Of a DNA stretch of 64,000 bases, positions 1 through 11,688 are shown in pieces. Made by a program: the position numbers and the translations under genes. Position 1 is the stretch's first letter. Every line of letters starts with the position of its first letter. Under the pieces are notes generated by a model. It was given only the letters and a program-made list of their open reading frames with translations, ran no database searches and was not told where the DNA came from. The DNA lies in NCBI GenBank assembly GCA_026724425.1, contig JAIUCV010000004.1, positions 4,040,001-4,104,000 on the forward strand, in the 5' to 3' direction. Source of the stretch: Erythrophleum ivorense. Its lineage: Eukaryota; Streptophyta; Magnoliopsida; Fabales; Fabaceae.

Positions 1-1800
1 TATAAATTGGTTGATTTGAGGTTTCTTTTATATGGAAATGAAATTTAATTATATGAAAAGTTTTAAATGTTGCATATATGGTATTAATATTCACATTAAT
101 ATATACTACTGGCCATTTTTCAGTAACATTAACCTTAAATTATCTGAATAATGTATCAACACCACAAAATTTTTCTGGGAATTAAATGAAAAATAGAATG
201 TTGCGCAATGGCATCCATGAACGAAAAACAAAAGAAGCATCTCTCTAGATTTGTATATTCTTGCACATGTTTGGTGGTCAAAGTCTATAGAAAGCCACTA
301 AAAGAGCCTGAATCACTGCATGCGTAGATTAGAATCCAAAGGTCCAAAACGGATATATTCAATAATGAGAAGATTCTATTCCAAATTAATATTACTAACT
401 TCTTCAGGTTTCACCAATTGCAGAGGGTAAACATATAAGCTAATGTATATTCCATCACATGTTCTAGCTAGCTAGCTTTCGCCATCTCCATGTGACCCAC
501 TGCATGCCTTTTTTAGAGAGAGTTTTGTCTCTTATCAGCACAAATCTATATGCATAGCATGTGAGGATCAGCATATGGCAAATAAAATACTAGTTATCAA
601 TGGAAAAGATGCATGAATAAGTGTGTAGGTTATCTGATTAATTTATAAAAAAGAGAAGTTTAAAATTAATTAAGCATACAAGTTTAGGTAGTTATCTGTG
701 GCATGATTTCTCCTTTTGACATTTGGGAAGATGGTGGTCAAGGGTCTGAATTGTTTGAATTCACTATGGATATATGAATTTATTTTGTTTAAATTATTGT
801 ATTAATACATAGATCATATTCAAATTTGTTAATAATCTATATTTGTTAATTAAGATGAAAATCATTTTGGGCGTATTTTTTAGTTAAACTTTTAGAATAG
901 TTGATTCTTTAACATAATATCAAAATTTTTTCAAGTGAATAATCGACCGTTCGTTTATTGTTTATTGTCTACCTATTTATTCTTAAATTGAACTAAATTC
1001 CTTACAAATAAGGTTGGAGGTGAACGGTAATCAACCACATGGTGATAAGGCGAAAAATACACCTGCATAAGATAGGAAGAGCAACGCTTCAACGTATACT
1101 CTAGTATCAAAAGAAACAGAGTGTATGAACTGAATGGAAGAATGTCATTATCTAGAGATGTGGAGAGCGACTTTATTTATATATGAGAAAGTTGGTGAGT
1201 CCCCCAAAGACAATTTAATCTTTTCATGTGTTAGGTTGGTGCCAACAGATAGATCAGCTTTGGGCATGTAGGAAATTTTTTGGAGAGTAGCTATGTGAAT
1301 GTGATCTTGAAGTGGGCTATACAACGACTATGGTGGGCATTTGAGCGAGGAGCCAATGGTGTAGGTCCGATCGGCCAAATTGTGCATCATAAGCATGGCA
1401 TAAATTTTTACTTTCATAATAGTCCTTTAGGGTTATAACTCATCCATCCTCTTCTTTAGGGGACATGAAGCGACTTCATTTTTTTCTGGGTGGGGGTCTG
1501 ATTTTGATGTGTCAGTGTCTTATTAATAAAGCAATATGCATGATCCGTGCCACCATTCTTGCGAATTTATGTGCACCACAGCCACTGTGGAAGCACACAA
1601 AACAGTAAAATTACTCCTCATCTCATCTCAGCCAAATGATGAACATTCACATGCAAAAGACAATGTAAGCAAACCTTTGCCCATCATGGATTTATATTTC
1701 TAAAAGTAACGGATCATTTGCTTCTTGGATTTTTGCATCATTACGTCTTGTGCATTTTATCGATTCGTAAAAAAAATTTATAAAATATAAATTGATTAGG

Positions 1801-1805
<5 letters not shown>

Positions 1806-1839
<34 letters not shown>
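1806..1839. repeat. (TA)n microsatellite
   Basis: An uninterrupted TA dinucleotide run of about 17 units. It produces an artificial Ile/Tyr-rich frame on the minus strand. Confidence 0.9.
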
Positions 1840-1840
<1 letters not shown>

Positions 1841-2157
1841 CCATGTTAGAAGGTAATTTAATTAAAAAGTATACATGACATTTTTTGACAATCCCATATG
1901 TGCAAGAATTTAAATCCCCCTTCCGATTAGTAGTCTTTGCTTGAAAAAATCTCTTAATAATGCTCATAAATTAGTTGAATCATTTTTTTCAAGGCCAAAA
2001 GTCTTTGCAAGTAATTATCTAAATTAAACCCCTATTTGTCTATTTAAAATTTTAAATACGTTATTACTACTGTAATCGGTAATGTTAGAATATTTACTGC
2101 CATTTTTTAATTAAAAAAATCTCTCTTCTCTCTACTGTTTTTATTAAGATCACAGTA

Positions 2158-2195
2158 TCACACACACACACTCTCTCTCTCTCTCTCTCTCTCTC
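2158..2195. repeat. (CA)n(CT)n compound microsatellite
   Basis: A short CA run is followed directly by about 12 CT units. A second CT run lies at 2542-2564. Confidence 0.9.
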
Positions 2196-4324
2196 CCCTC
2201 CCAAGAGGGTCCATTTCAATTTGTGGTGTTTTCACACACATCCTTTGAATTATTAATGTTTCTTTGGTTGAAAGTGGGTTGCATGGATCGATGCTTGAGA
2301 ACACCAAAGAATTGTCAGAAGCAACAATTTTGTTAATAATTTTAAAACGGAAAAGGTTAAAAAAGTGGTGATTAGGGGTGAGGGCTTGAAAGACAAACTA
2401 TACACTTTAGAGCGGAATATAAACTTTCTCTCTAGGAAAGACAACAATCGGGGTCAAGCTTTGCAGAGCATTAGAAAAATTCATTGATGCTCATGTACTT
2501 AAAAGTAGTTGGAAAAAAGGGCAATTTCATAAGCTTTTCACCTCTCTCTCTCTCTCTCTCTCTCATGCTTGTAGATTATTTTCCCTGAAACCTTTGTTTC
2601 CTTGCTCTTTTAATTTCCATAGCCCTTTCTGGAAGACAAAATAACACAAATATACTTGCTCGTAAACTTACAAAAGTTTGAACCAAGGAGGGAACAAAAG
2701 GGAAAAAAAAAAAGAAAATAGCGGGGGAAGATGTTCAGTAAAGCATTTGTTGAAAATTTTAAAAAATTAAAAGGAATATATTAAAAATTTTAAGGAGAAA
2801 TATATATATATAAAATACTTATATTCTTAAATGATTATATCTAAATCCTCTCTGATTTGAAGAATATGGCTAGTCACCTAGCTAGAATCCTCAAACATAT
2901 TGCTAAATATCAGTTAATTTCTGATTTAGAAAGAAATTAATTAGACTTAAATGACTTGGACTTGATTTGTTTTGTTAGAATTTTTTTTTAGAAAAATGTC
3001 ATTTGGTTGTGTTGCTAAAGAAAAAATTCAACAATCTAACTTTTACTTCAATTTTTAAAAAATTATAAAATTTATGTAAAATATATATAATTATTATTAC
3101 AACCCTTATTGCTACTAATTTACAATACTTGACACCCACTATCATCCATTGCCACCATAACCCTCACTGTGGACTGACTTGGTGATCAAAGAAAAAATTT
3201 TAAATGTAAGTTAGGTCTGACAAATAAACAGCTTTTAGAATGAAATAGGCTTGGGTTTGAGTTATAGAGGGGACAAACAGGTTAGGCTTGGGCCTAAACT
3301 TTGAATGAAATTTTTATTCAAGGCAAACTCTGATCTAGATAAAAATTTCAAAACAAACCAGGCTTTAGCCTAATCTTGAACAATTTTTTTTTGGGCTATA
3401 AGTTGTTGAAATTTCAATTTTGGAAACAAATCAAGCTTGGACCTATTATGTTTATGTAAGCTCCTGGTAGATATCTTCTTCCCTTGTAAATTACTGTTTT
3501 GCTCAATCAAAAAAAAAAAAAAGAGAAAAAGGAAAAGGTCATGCTTGGACCTAGTTTAAGACCTAGACAATTTTACTTTGCCCAAAATAAGAGTTTTGAA
3601 AATGAGTGAGGGCCCAATTGGTTTTGTTTATATCAAGCTTTGGTAAATCCAAAATTTTGATATAAGTTCGGCTTGGGCTTGGACTGACACATTTCTATCT
3701 GTGTTTGTGTAGGAATTTTTGGAAGTTAGGCTTAGGTCAGAGCTTAAGTCAACAACAGTTTTTTTGGGTTCAAGTTTGGGCTTAAACACAAATTTTATCT
3801 TGAATAAAATTTTATTTTTATTTCTCATAAATGATATATATTTTTAATTTTATCTTTTATAAAATTATTTTTTAACTTAATCATTCATAAATAAAATATT
3901 TTTCAATTTAGTCCACTATATGGTTATTTCTTAATTTGGTCTTCATAAATAAAACAATTATCAATAATATCATTTTATCAAATTTAAAAAATACTTATAT
4001 ATAAAATATCATTATTAATAACAATTTTATTTATAATAAAATAATTTAAAAAATACATATATATGAATAACCATATTGAGAAGAAAATTATATGAGAAAC
4101 TAAATTGAAAAATGCCTTATATTAAATGGCTAATTTGAGAAGGTGATTTTATAAAGGAATATATTAAAAGATATCTCACTTATATGGGATCAAAATAAGA
4201 TTTTACTTATTTTAAAATTATTAAATGTTACGCTTGGTTTGGATTCAAACGTGAATATTTCATTAAAAAAAAGTGGCCTAAGCTTAGCTCAAACTTACAT
4301 TTTTGTTTGGGTTGAATTCAAGCC

Positions 4325-4348
<24 letters not shown>
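4325..4348. repeat. (TA)n microsatellite with flanking poly-T
   Basis: About 12 TA units followed by a T homopolymer, inside the ggcttggg-rich degenerate repeat tract. Confidence 0.85.
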
Positions 4349-4355
<7 letters not shown>

Positions 4356-5689
4356 TTTTGAAAATTTGAAAATGTGTTAGGCTTACTCAAATTAGGTTTT
4401 ACATTTTTCTTTTAGGAGCACACCACATAATCATGTCCACTTATCATTGTTGTTATTATCAACATCAAACATGGCCGTATCACCATTTTTTTTTCATGTA
4501 ATCTAAACATTTTTTTTTCTTTTTATGAAACATGTTGTAATGAAATAAATAATAATTTTTTTCTTATAACTAATTTTGACGAACAAAAGAAGTTTACAAC
4601 AAAACAATCAAGCTTTGAAAGAAATATACTAAATCAATTAAACGTAGTTATATGAATAAATTTGAGTTAAGCCTAACTAAAAGGTTCTGTGACATATCCG
4701 CATAGTTTAGATTAACCTCAGATTGAAACGTGTGTATTTGTAAGAAAATTGTTATAATAATGCAAAAAAAAAAAAATCAATACAAATGAGCAATGTTATT
4801 TATAGATCTGATCACGAGTTAGGTTTAAAAAAAATTACAAATTTTTTTAGTCTTAGTCCATTTTTAAAAATTTTTTTTAAGAATTTTTATTCTTTTTTAA
4901 ATTTTAAATTGTATATTTTAGATATATTTATTTTATTGTTTGTTAGGCTTTTTTTTTATTTTAAATACTAAATAGTTCAAAAAAATATTACAAAAAATTT
5001 AAATAACTTGAAATATAAATAAATAAATAAATATATATATATATATAAAAGATAATAAAACCTTTTAAAATAATAATTTTTCTAATAATATTACTGATTA
5101 ATAATTTTTTTATTTAAATTATAATTTATTACTAATAATATATTATGCAACAAGTAAGAGTAAAAAATAATAATAATTATATATGTTATATAAATTTTTT
5201 TACTTATATCTATAGTTATAAATAAATTTTTTAATAATATATAAAAAATAATTATAATACAAGTGAGTTTTGGTTTAGGTTGGGTTTTTTAAAAAAGTTT
5301 AAATCCGCCCTGTTTTATATTCAAACTTTTTTAAAATAAACTCATTTTTTATTGGATTCTTTTTTAAACTCATATCTATTTTTTTGGGTTAAACCTATCG
5401 GGTCGAGTGGAATTTCTGACTTATGACTAAGCCTAATTATTTACATAATTCTCACAACTTTTTTTTTTAATTATTATGATCAGGAATATCATTAAAATTT
5501 GTTTGGGTTAAATTTTATCTTTGAATGATTTTAAAGGGTACCTTAAGATTTTACCTCTAAAGTGTTCTATTACTCAAGTTGTTAACAAATAATTATATTT
5601 CTTTATATTAATTGAGTTTGAATCCTCCCAACTTATATATGATTATAATTAAAGCAATTTATTCATCGAAAGAAAAGTTCAGGTATGGA

Positions 5690-6265
5690 TAGTAATACTC
5701 AAATATAATAACTTGGTATTCTTTAAACTTTATTTTAAATTTTATTTTTATTCTTTAATTTTATTTCTTAATTTTATCTCAAGTTTCATTTTTATCTTTT
5801 AATTTTAATTTGTTTCGATATAGTTCTTTAACTTTACCTTAAGTTTTATTTTTATTTCTTAATTTCATTTTATTATAATTTCATCTCTTAATTACAAAGG
5901 CCATTCAAAGTTTTTCTTCTCCTTAATACTATTAAATTATTTAATAAAAAAGTTATAAGCGTTAACTTACTAAAAAGTCACATGGGACGTTTTTAGTAAG
6001 TATTTTAATTTGATGGTGTTATAAAAAAGGAAAATTTTAAATAATTTTTTAAAATTAAAAAACTAAATTGTAACAAAATAAAATTAAAGAGCAAGAGTAA
6101 AACTTGAGGTAAAGTTAAATTATCAAATTAAAATTAAATAAAGTTAAGAAATAAAAATAAAATATGAGATTACATTAAGAAACTAAATTAAAATCAAATA
6201 AAATTAAAGTATAAAAACAAAATCTTCAATAAAATTAAAGGATGAAAAATTAATTTTACCTTAAA
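5690..6265. mobile_element. MITE-like long inverted repeat (non-autonomous TIR element)
   Basis: The left half (about 5715-5930) is rich in 'tttaattttattt', 'ctcaagttt' and 'ctttaactttacctt' words. The right half (about 6030-6250) carries the reverse complement of the same words in mirror order, with a centre near 5940-6020. The low-complexity composition makes the ends uncertain, and no target-site duplication was assigned. No coding capacity. Confidence 0.55.
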
Positions 6266-6999
6266 AGAATTTTAAAGAAATTGGGTTACGTGGATAATAT
6301 TATTCATTACATATACTTGTTAGAGCATTTGGGGCATCGCCTGAACAAAACATTCAAAATTGTGTTATGCAATGGTGGGTTGAAAATTTTAATGATTATC
6401 TTCTTTATATTCTTTTGTAACAGCTAATTAAAATTCTATATTAAAAATGCACAACCTTATTTTGCTCCCAATCTTCTCAAATATTAATTGTGAACAGTTC
6501 ATCAGACAGTCTCAGCATGTTTGTTCTACTAATTTTCATTCTCGTAAACATTATCCTCTCTGTTCTAGAATCTTCAAGAACCTATCAAATAAGTTCACAA
6601 CGAAAAATGTTTTTGATTTCCATAATTGAAAACCCTCTTCTTAACCCTCGTAATTACTATGTACATTTGATTTTATCAATTCCATCGTGTCTCACAGATT
6701 TTTTTTTTTTAAAATTTTTAAGATGAAACGATCTTGTAAGAGTTGTAAGGAAAACGTTGTGTAACATAACGCTTTCACCGTAACATTTTTTCCAGGGGAT
6801 TAATTTATGAGTACCATCCCATTTGTAGGGGATTCAAGTCAGATTAAAATTTTAATAAAAAAATATAAATAACTGAATATTTTTGGTTCGTACAATTGAA
6901 GGGTTAGAGCCAAAAAACTATTTCAGAAGAGGCAACAGTAGGACACTGAGATAAAACTATATTTTTAAAATTTTAAATATAGGTATTTTAAATTAAATA

Positions 7000-7430
7000 T
7001 ATTAAATATAATTTCAAATATTATAAAAAATTATATTTTTGATTGTTAAAGTTTTACTCAATTTTTAATTTGATCATTATAATTTAAAAATTTATAATTA
7101 AATTCTTATAGTTTAAATAATTTTTAATTTAAACCTTATTATTATGTTCTTGTAAATATTTTATCATATATGTAAGTTAATTTTATTTTATTATTTACAT
7201 TTTTATCTGTTTTATTAATATAAATCATACATATTTATAGTATTAAGATAACATATAATTAATTGTATCGATAAAATTTAATAAATATTCACATAATTTT
7301 AATAATAGAGACTAAATTAAAAAAATTATAAGTTATAAATTTTTAATTATAAATTTTTAAATTATAAAGACTAAATTAAAAATTAAATAAAATTTTAAAG
7401 ACTAAAAGTATAATTTTCTCTATATTATAA
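7000..7430. mobile_element. MITE-like inverted repeat
   Basis: Left arm words such as 'ttaatttgatcattataattt' reappear in reverse complement in the right arm around 7370-7430 ('aattataaagactaaattaa'). The centre is AT-rich with no frame. It lies about 370 bp upstream of the GTAC cluster of MIR398. The exact termini are not clear. Confidence 0.5.
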
Positions 7431-7801
7431 ATCCAAAAATTTATTAAAACAAAATTTCAAATATTTAAATTTTAATCCAATCCAAGTCAAAAACCATCAC
7501 GAATTTAACAACCCAATTCTAAATTATTATAAATTCCAACAAAATGAGGGGAAAAAAAAGGTAGCGTCAGATTCAAAATTTTTATCTGGGTTTTTGAAAA
7601 TTCATAGCATAAACTAAAATACAGTACTATATGGCAGCCCATGTCAAGATCCTGAGCCCCTTCCAATGAAAAGTTTTCTGGGTTTCAGTCATTTCTAGAA
7701 AATCTTCCTAGCCTTTGGGCAATGAAGCCAATGGGCCACTTTTTCTAACATCAAGATGTTTTCTTTAATTTAAAGTTTGACAGATTCGAATGAAATTAGT
7801 A

Positions 7802-7928
7802 GTACAAAGGAAAAGGAAATGGTAGCGATATAGTACAAAGTCGTACTCTCGTGGAACATGAAGGTTTTCGCATTTTCCTTTGTGCAAGTAGTACTGCGGT
7901 GTAGTACATGTAAGTCAAGAGGAAGTAC
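7802..7928. promoter_or_regulatory. Cluster of six GTAC copper-response cores upstream of MIR398
   Basis: GTAC occurs at 7802, 7833, 7843, 7891, 7904 and 7925, with a further copy at 7624. At the local base composition, fewer than one would be expected in this 127-bp span. GTAC is the core bound by the SBP-domain factor SPL7, which induces MIR398 genes under copper deficiency in Arabidopsis (established knowledge). Position, density and the hairpin just downstream together support a copper-response promoter; binding itself is inferred. Confidence 0.65.
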
Positions 7929-7952
7929 CCAAGTTTTAGAGATCTACATTTC

Positions 7953-7955
<3 letters not shown>

Positions 7956-7984
<29 letters not shown>
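7956..7984. repeat. (TA)n microsatellite in the MIR398 promoter
   Basis: About 14 TA units between the GTAC cluster and the hairpin. The run could supply TATA-like sequence, with transcription starting somewhere near 8000-8040. That is inference; no separate TATA box stands out. Confidence 0.7.
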
Positions 7985-8065
7985 GCATAGACTTTGGTGA
8001 CCTAATTACTTAGCCAAGATTGATTATGCATCTGTGAAAGTATCTCTCAAAGGCAAGAAGAGAAG

Positions 8066-8190
8066 GGGTGAAGGTGGGGGGTTCTGCAGGGGCGATCTGA
8101 GAACACATGAGGGCAAGTAAGTCGCAGAGATTTAAAAGACGAAATCATGTGTTCTCAGGTCGCCCCTGCTGGGCTTACCCCTACCATAAT
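8066..8190 (+). ncRNA. MIR398: MIR398 microRNA precursor (miR398b/c type)
   Basis: The 3' arm at 8148-8168 reads TGTGTTCTCAGG followed by TCGCCCCTG, identical to the conserved plant miR398b/c 21-mer as I know it. The 5' arm at 8086-8110 pairs with 8145-8169 over 25 positions with only one G-U wobble. The loop is about 34 nt (8111-8144), and weaker pairing continues outward (about 8071-8085 with 8170-8187). miR398 cuts mRNAs of the Cu/Zn superoxide dismutases CSD1/CSD2, their copper chaperone and a cytochrome c oxidase subunit, saving copper when it is scarce. The GTAC cluster upstream fits regulation by SPL7. The precursor is unspliced as drawn; the ends of the primary transcript are not determined. 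The short frame that follows (8202-8387) is not a credible gene. Confidence 0.93.
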
Positions 8191-8399
8191 GTGCCATTTC
8201 TATGTCCAAATTCATTTGGTGGAGAATGGAGAATCAACCACAAATGTTCCTTTCAGTTCAGGTAATTACACTATTCAAGAATGCATATATATATATATAT
8301 ATTCTTTGTGCTGTAATTTTTATTGAGCAGTGTTTTGTATGTACCTTAACGAGTCAAAGCCAATTCACGCCGGAATTAAGAGATTAAATAATGGGTATA

Positions 8400-10005
8400 A
8401 TTAAGATTTAGACTTATGATATGGAGAAGGTAAATTTTAATTCCATATGTTTTATTAAGGAGGCAATTTCGTGTAGCTTTAACTCATAAACTTACTGATC
8501 CATGTTAGTTACAAATAACTCCACGAGATCCATAATATTTAAATTATAATCTTTTTGATTGTTAATCCTAATTCATTGCTGAGGAACAGTTCATAAAAAA
8601 ATATGGTAAATTGAACTTGCAGACAAAAATATTTTAATATTAGCAATATTGAAAAAATCAAATCGGATTAACTGGTTTGACCAGAAAATTAATTAACTAA
8701 TTATTACTCTAATTTAGATGATCCATAAAATCAGTTAAATAAAGAATCCATCAAAAGTCAATATAATCAATGAAAATTGGTTGGGTCAATGGTTCTGTTT
8801 GTATTCAACCACGGAAGAGAAGCAGAACCACATGTAACAACGAAGGAAACCAAGCAACAAAATCGCATGAAGAAATGAAGATAGCAATGGAAATTTGAAG
8901 CAAAGAAGATAGATTGCTTCTTGGACGCTTTTTTGGCGAATAACGTGGCAAACTTCTGGCAAAGACATAAGTAAAATAGAATTTTTTTTAAGTGTTCTCG
9001 GTGTACTAAGAGTAATCCATAATTAAAATTTAATTTGTATAAGTAAAAATAAATTTTAATCATTGACTCCTAAGAATTGCTCGTAAAAATAGTGGAGAAA
9101 AAGTAGTGATTTCCTTCAGCAACTGAGGAATTGGCAAGAGATGCAGTTGTCGTGAGTCCTTGATCCTAGAAGAAGGTGCCGTAATGGATGACGAATGCAC
9201 GATTTGGATAGATATGTTGATGTAATTTTATGTTTTTTGGGCTAGGTGTAAACTTAAAACCCAAAAAAGAAAATCACGAGTTGATCCAATAGAGTGATAA
9301 GGTTCTTATTTTTTGGTACTACAACCATTGGCAAGGCCTAATCGTTTAGAACCCAATAGGCTCGAGTACGCAAAATGAAATCTCAATACAAAATACAAAA
9401 ACAACGATTGGTACATTGATTTTTTAATTTTTTAAAAATAAAAAAAAGGAAGACAGGAGGATTACCCAACATAACCTGATACTACCATTGTTTTTTTTTT
9501 TCTCCAAACCCTGTCATTTTCTCCACAATTTGTTGGTCTGCCACGGCCATTTACTGAGCCACAAATTGTTGTGGGCCCATCACCTAGCGGATAACTACGT
9601 TGATAATTTTTCAAAACCTCATTGTCATTTATGTTAAATAATCCTTTTTAATATTACGTTCAAATAATATTTCTATAAATTTATGCACAATTCAATCAAT
9701 TCATCCATAGTAAAACTTAAGTTATTCATGTTAGGATTAGAGAAGTTACAGAAAATAATAAATACACAATTTAGTTCTCTTAAAGCATACAAGTGTTAAT
9801 GTTTACGTTGTCCGGTTTAGTGTATCATCTAAGACAGGGCATAATAGGATAGGTAATACTAAATAGTGTTGGATAAGATATCCACCATATAAATATTTTA
9901 TGCTATCAAGTATTTATTGCATTAATGTATAACATTTGGGATGATAAAATAATATATGTTGTAGATATAAATAATATTATATTGATATTATAACATGATA
10001 AAGGT

Positions 10006-10042
<37 letters not shown>

Positions 10043-11688
10043 GTGATGAAATTGGCGGTGGTAAGATGATAAAGGCAACTGCAATAGTAGCACAATAGCA
10101 ATGATGACAAGAATAGTAAAGCAAATGAAATGATTGTAACGGTGATGGTAGTAAAAATAATGATAATTACAATAACAATAACAATAATTGTAATGTTAGC
10201 TATGGTAATAATTGTGTTGGTGATAAGATAATAGTAGTTATGTTGGTGTTGGTGTTAGTGTTAATATTGATATTATTAGAAATAATAGTGGCAATGGCAA
10301 AATAAAAATAGTTACAATGGTGATATCGTGATGATACTAATAATGATAAAATAATGACAATAATGATAATAATAATAATAAAAATAATAATATTAATAAT
10401 AATAGAAGTAGTACTAGTAGTTACAATAATAAAGGAAGTAATAATTATAATAGTGATAATTTGATATTATATTAACAAATGATAATAAAATCAATTTTTT
10501 GTTATTGAAAATATTTGACATAATTTCCTTTTATAATTTATTTATTTCTTTAGGATGGATAGTATTATATCATAATAATCATATAAGTTTGTACAGTTCG
10601 TTATGCACACTAAACACTATATAAATATAGATCATATTAATTTATATTTTCTTATCTAACCTTACACAACATAACAAATAAAGGCTAAGTATCTTAATAT
10701 TCAACAAAAACGTTGTTGTGACATGTAGTGATGTGCTAGACGGTTAATTACCTATGGGAGGGTAAATTAGACAAAAAGACGGTTTTCATTGCACCTTTTT
10801 TTCTTGCCAAGAATGTGGGGGTGTTTGACATGCTTAAAACTAAAATTAAGCTGCTTTTTTTTTTTAAAAAAGTGTACTTGTTTCAAATTGAAATGTGTTT
10901 GACAAATTTATAAAGGATTAGACTTAGATATAACTTTTTTATTGATTATCTTATTAATTTTTCTAATTAAAAAATATATATTTAATAATAATATAATAAA
11001 TATATAGTTTAATTAAAGAATCATATAATTATTTATAAAAATTATACATTTGTGATATCATTATTAAAAAATTATACACATATTAAATTCTAATTAGAGA
11101 ATTTGACAGAGACAAGAGTTTTTCATATAAGTTTTTTTCATTTATAAACTTACTTTTAAGTAGTATTAGAAGCAATTTTTCTACCGTATAAAAGAAATAG
11201 AAATCTGTTGCTTCTTTTTTAAAGTAGAAGAAGTAAATTTTTTTTTAAACACAAAAATACTTACTCAGAATTTCTATTGATATATTTACCCCTTACCAAT
11301 AGACTCGTCTTTTTCCGTTGAAAAAAGAAGGAATGTAAAAAGCTCCCATAAAATGGATCACTTATAAAATAATTTCTTAAACTATTAAAACCAACAATTA
11401 AGGCCCCAAATTTTCACATAAAAAATAAGTTTTTATTTATTTTTCTCTGATCTATTTGTCCTTGAAAACGAAATCGAACCAAAATCACTTTAGTTGACTC
11501 AGTTGTAGCTTGATTTTGAAATAAGGTAATTAATTCTATGGAAAGTATTAAAATTTTTCACTGACATAAATTTTTTTTAATTTTAATTTTTTCTTAATCT
11601 AAATCCACTCACCTTTAAAAGTGTACGTGTCTAGCCAACTAGCAGAATCTGCTATTCCCCAAGCTTACCAGGCGGTTGGGAGCTCAAA
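8400..11688. other. Intergenic spacer between MIR398 and PYD2
   Basis: AT-rich, with no protein match recognised. It contains the trinucleotide-rich tract at 10.0-10.46 kb and, around 8630-8760, a short segment with 'ggtttgacc' and 'ggttgggtc' words resembling a decayed MITE. No convincing TATA box was found for PYD2, although its promoter must lie in the last few hundred bases. Confidence 0.55.
10005..10460. repeat. Degenerate (AAT/GAT)n trinucleotide-rich tract
   Basis: It opens with about 12 perfect AAT units (10007-10042). For some 400 bp after that, the sequence is dominated by ataatg, gataat, ggtgttg and similar trinucleotide variants with no frame. It looks like an old, mutated microsatellite expansion. 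Confidence 0.75.

Larger units (their letters stand above)
1..5689. other. AT-rich intergenic region, no gene seen
   Basis: No reading frame here resembles a protein family I recognise, and the longest frames are short, low-complexity and AT-driven. The stretch holds several microsatellites. It also has degenerate tracts rich in 'ggcttggg' and 'cccaag' words (about 3190-3830, 4230-4340 and 5260-5400), which look like decayed subterminal repeats of a DNA transposon. Similar words recur at 47.8-48.4 kb. No tRNA or rRNA was seen. Confidence 0.6.

Noticed and set aside
1692..1967. 91-codon minus-strand frame
   Set aside because: Driven by the TA microsatellite; no domain, no codon bias.
8202..8387. 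Short frame just after the MIR398 hairpin
   Set aside because: Contains a TA microsatellite translated as repeated Ile/Tyr and has no family resemblance. It is probably just part of the primary miRNA transcript region.
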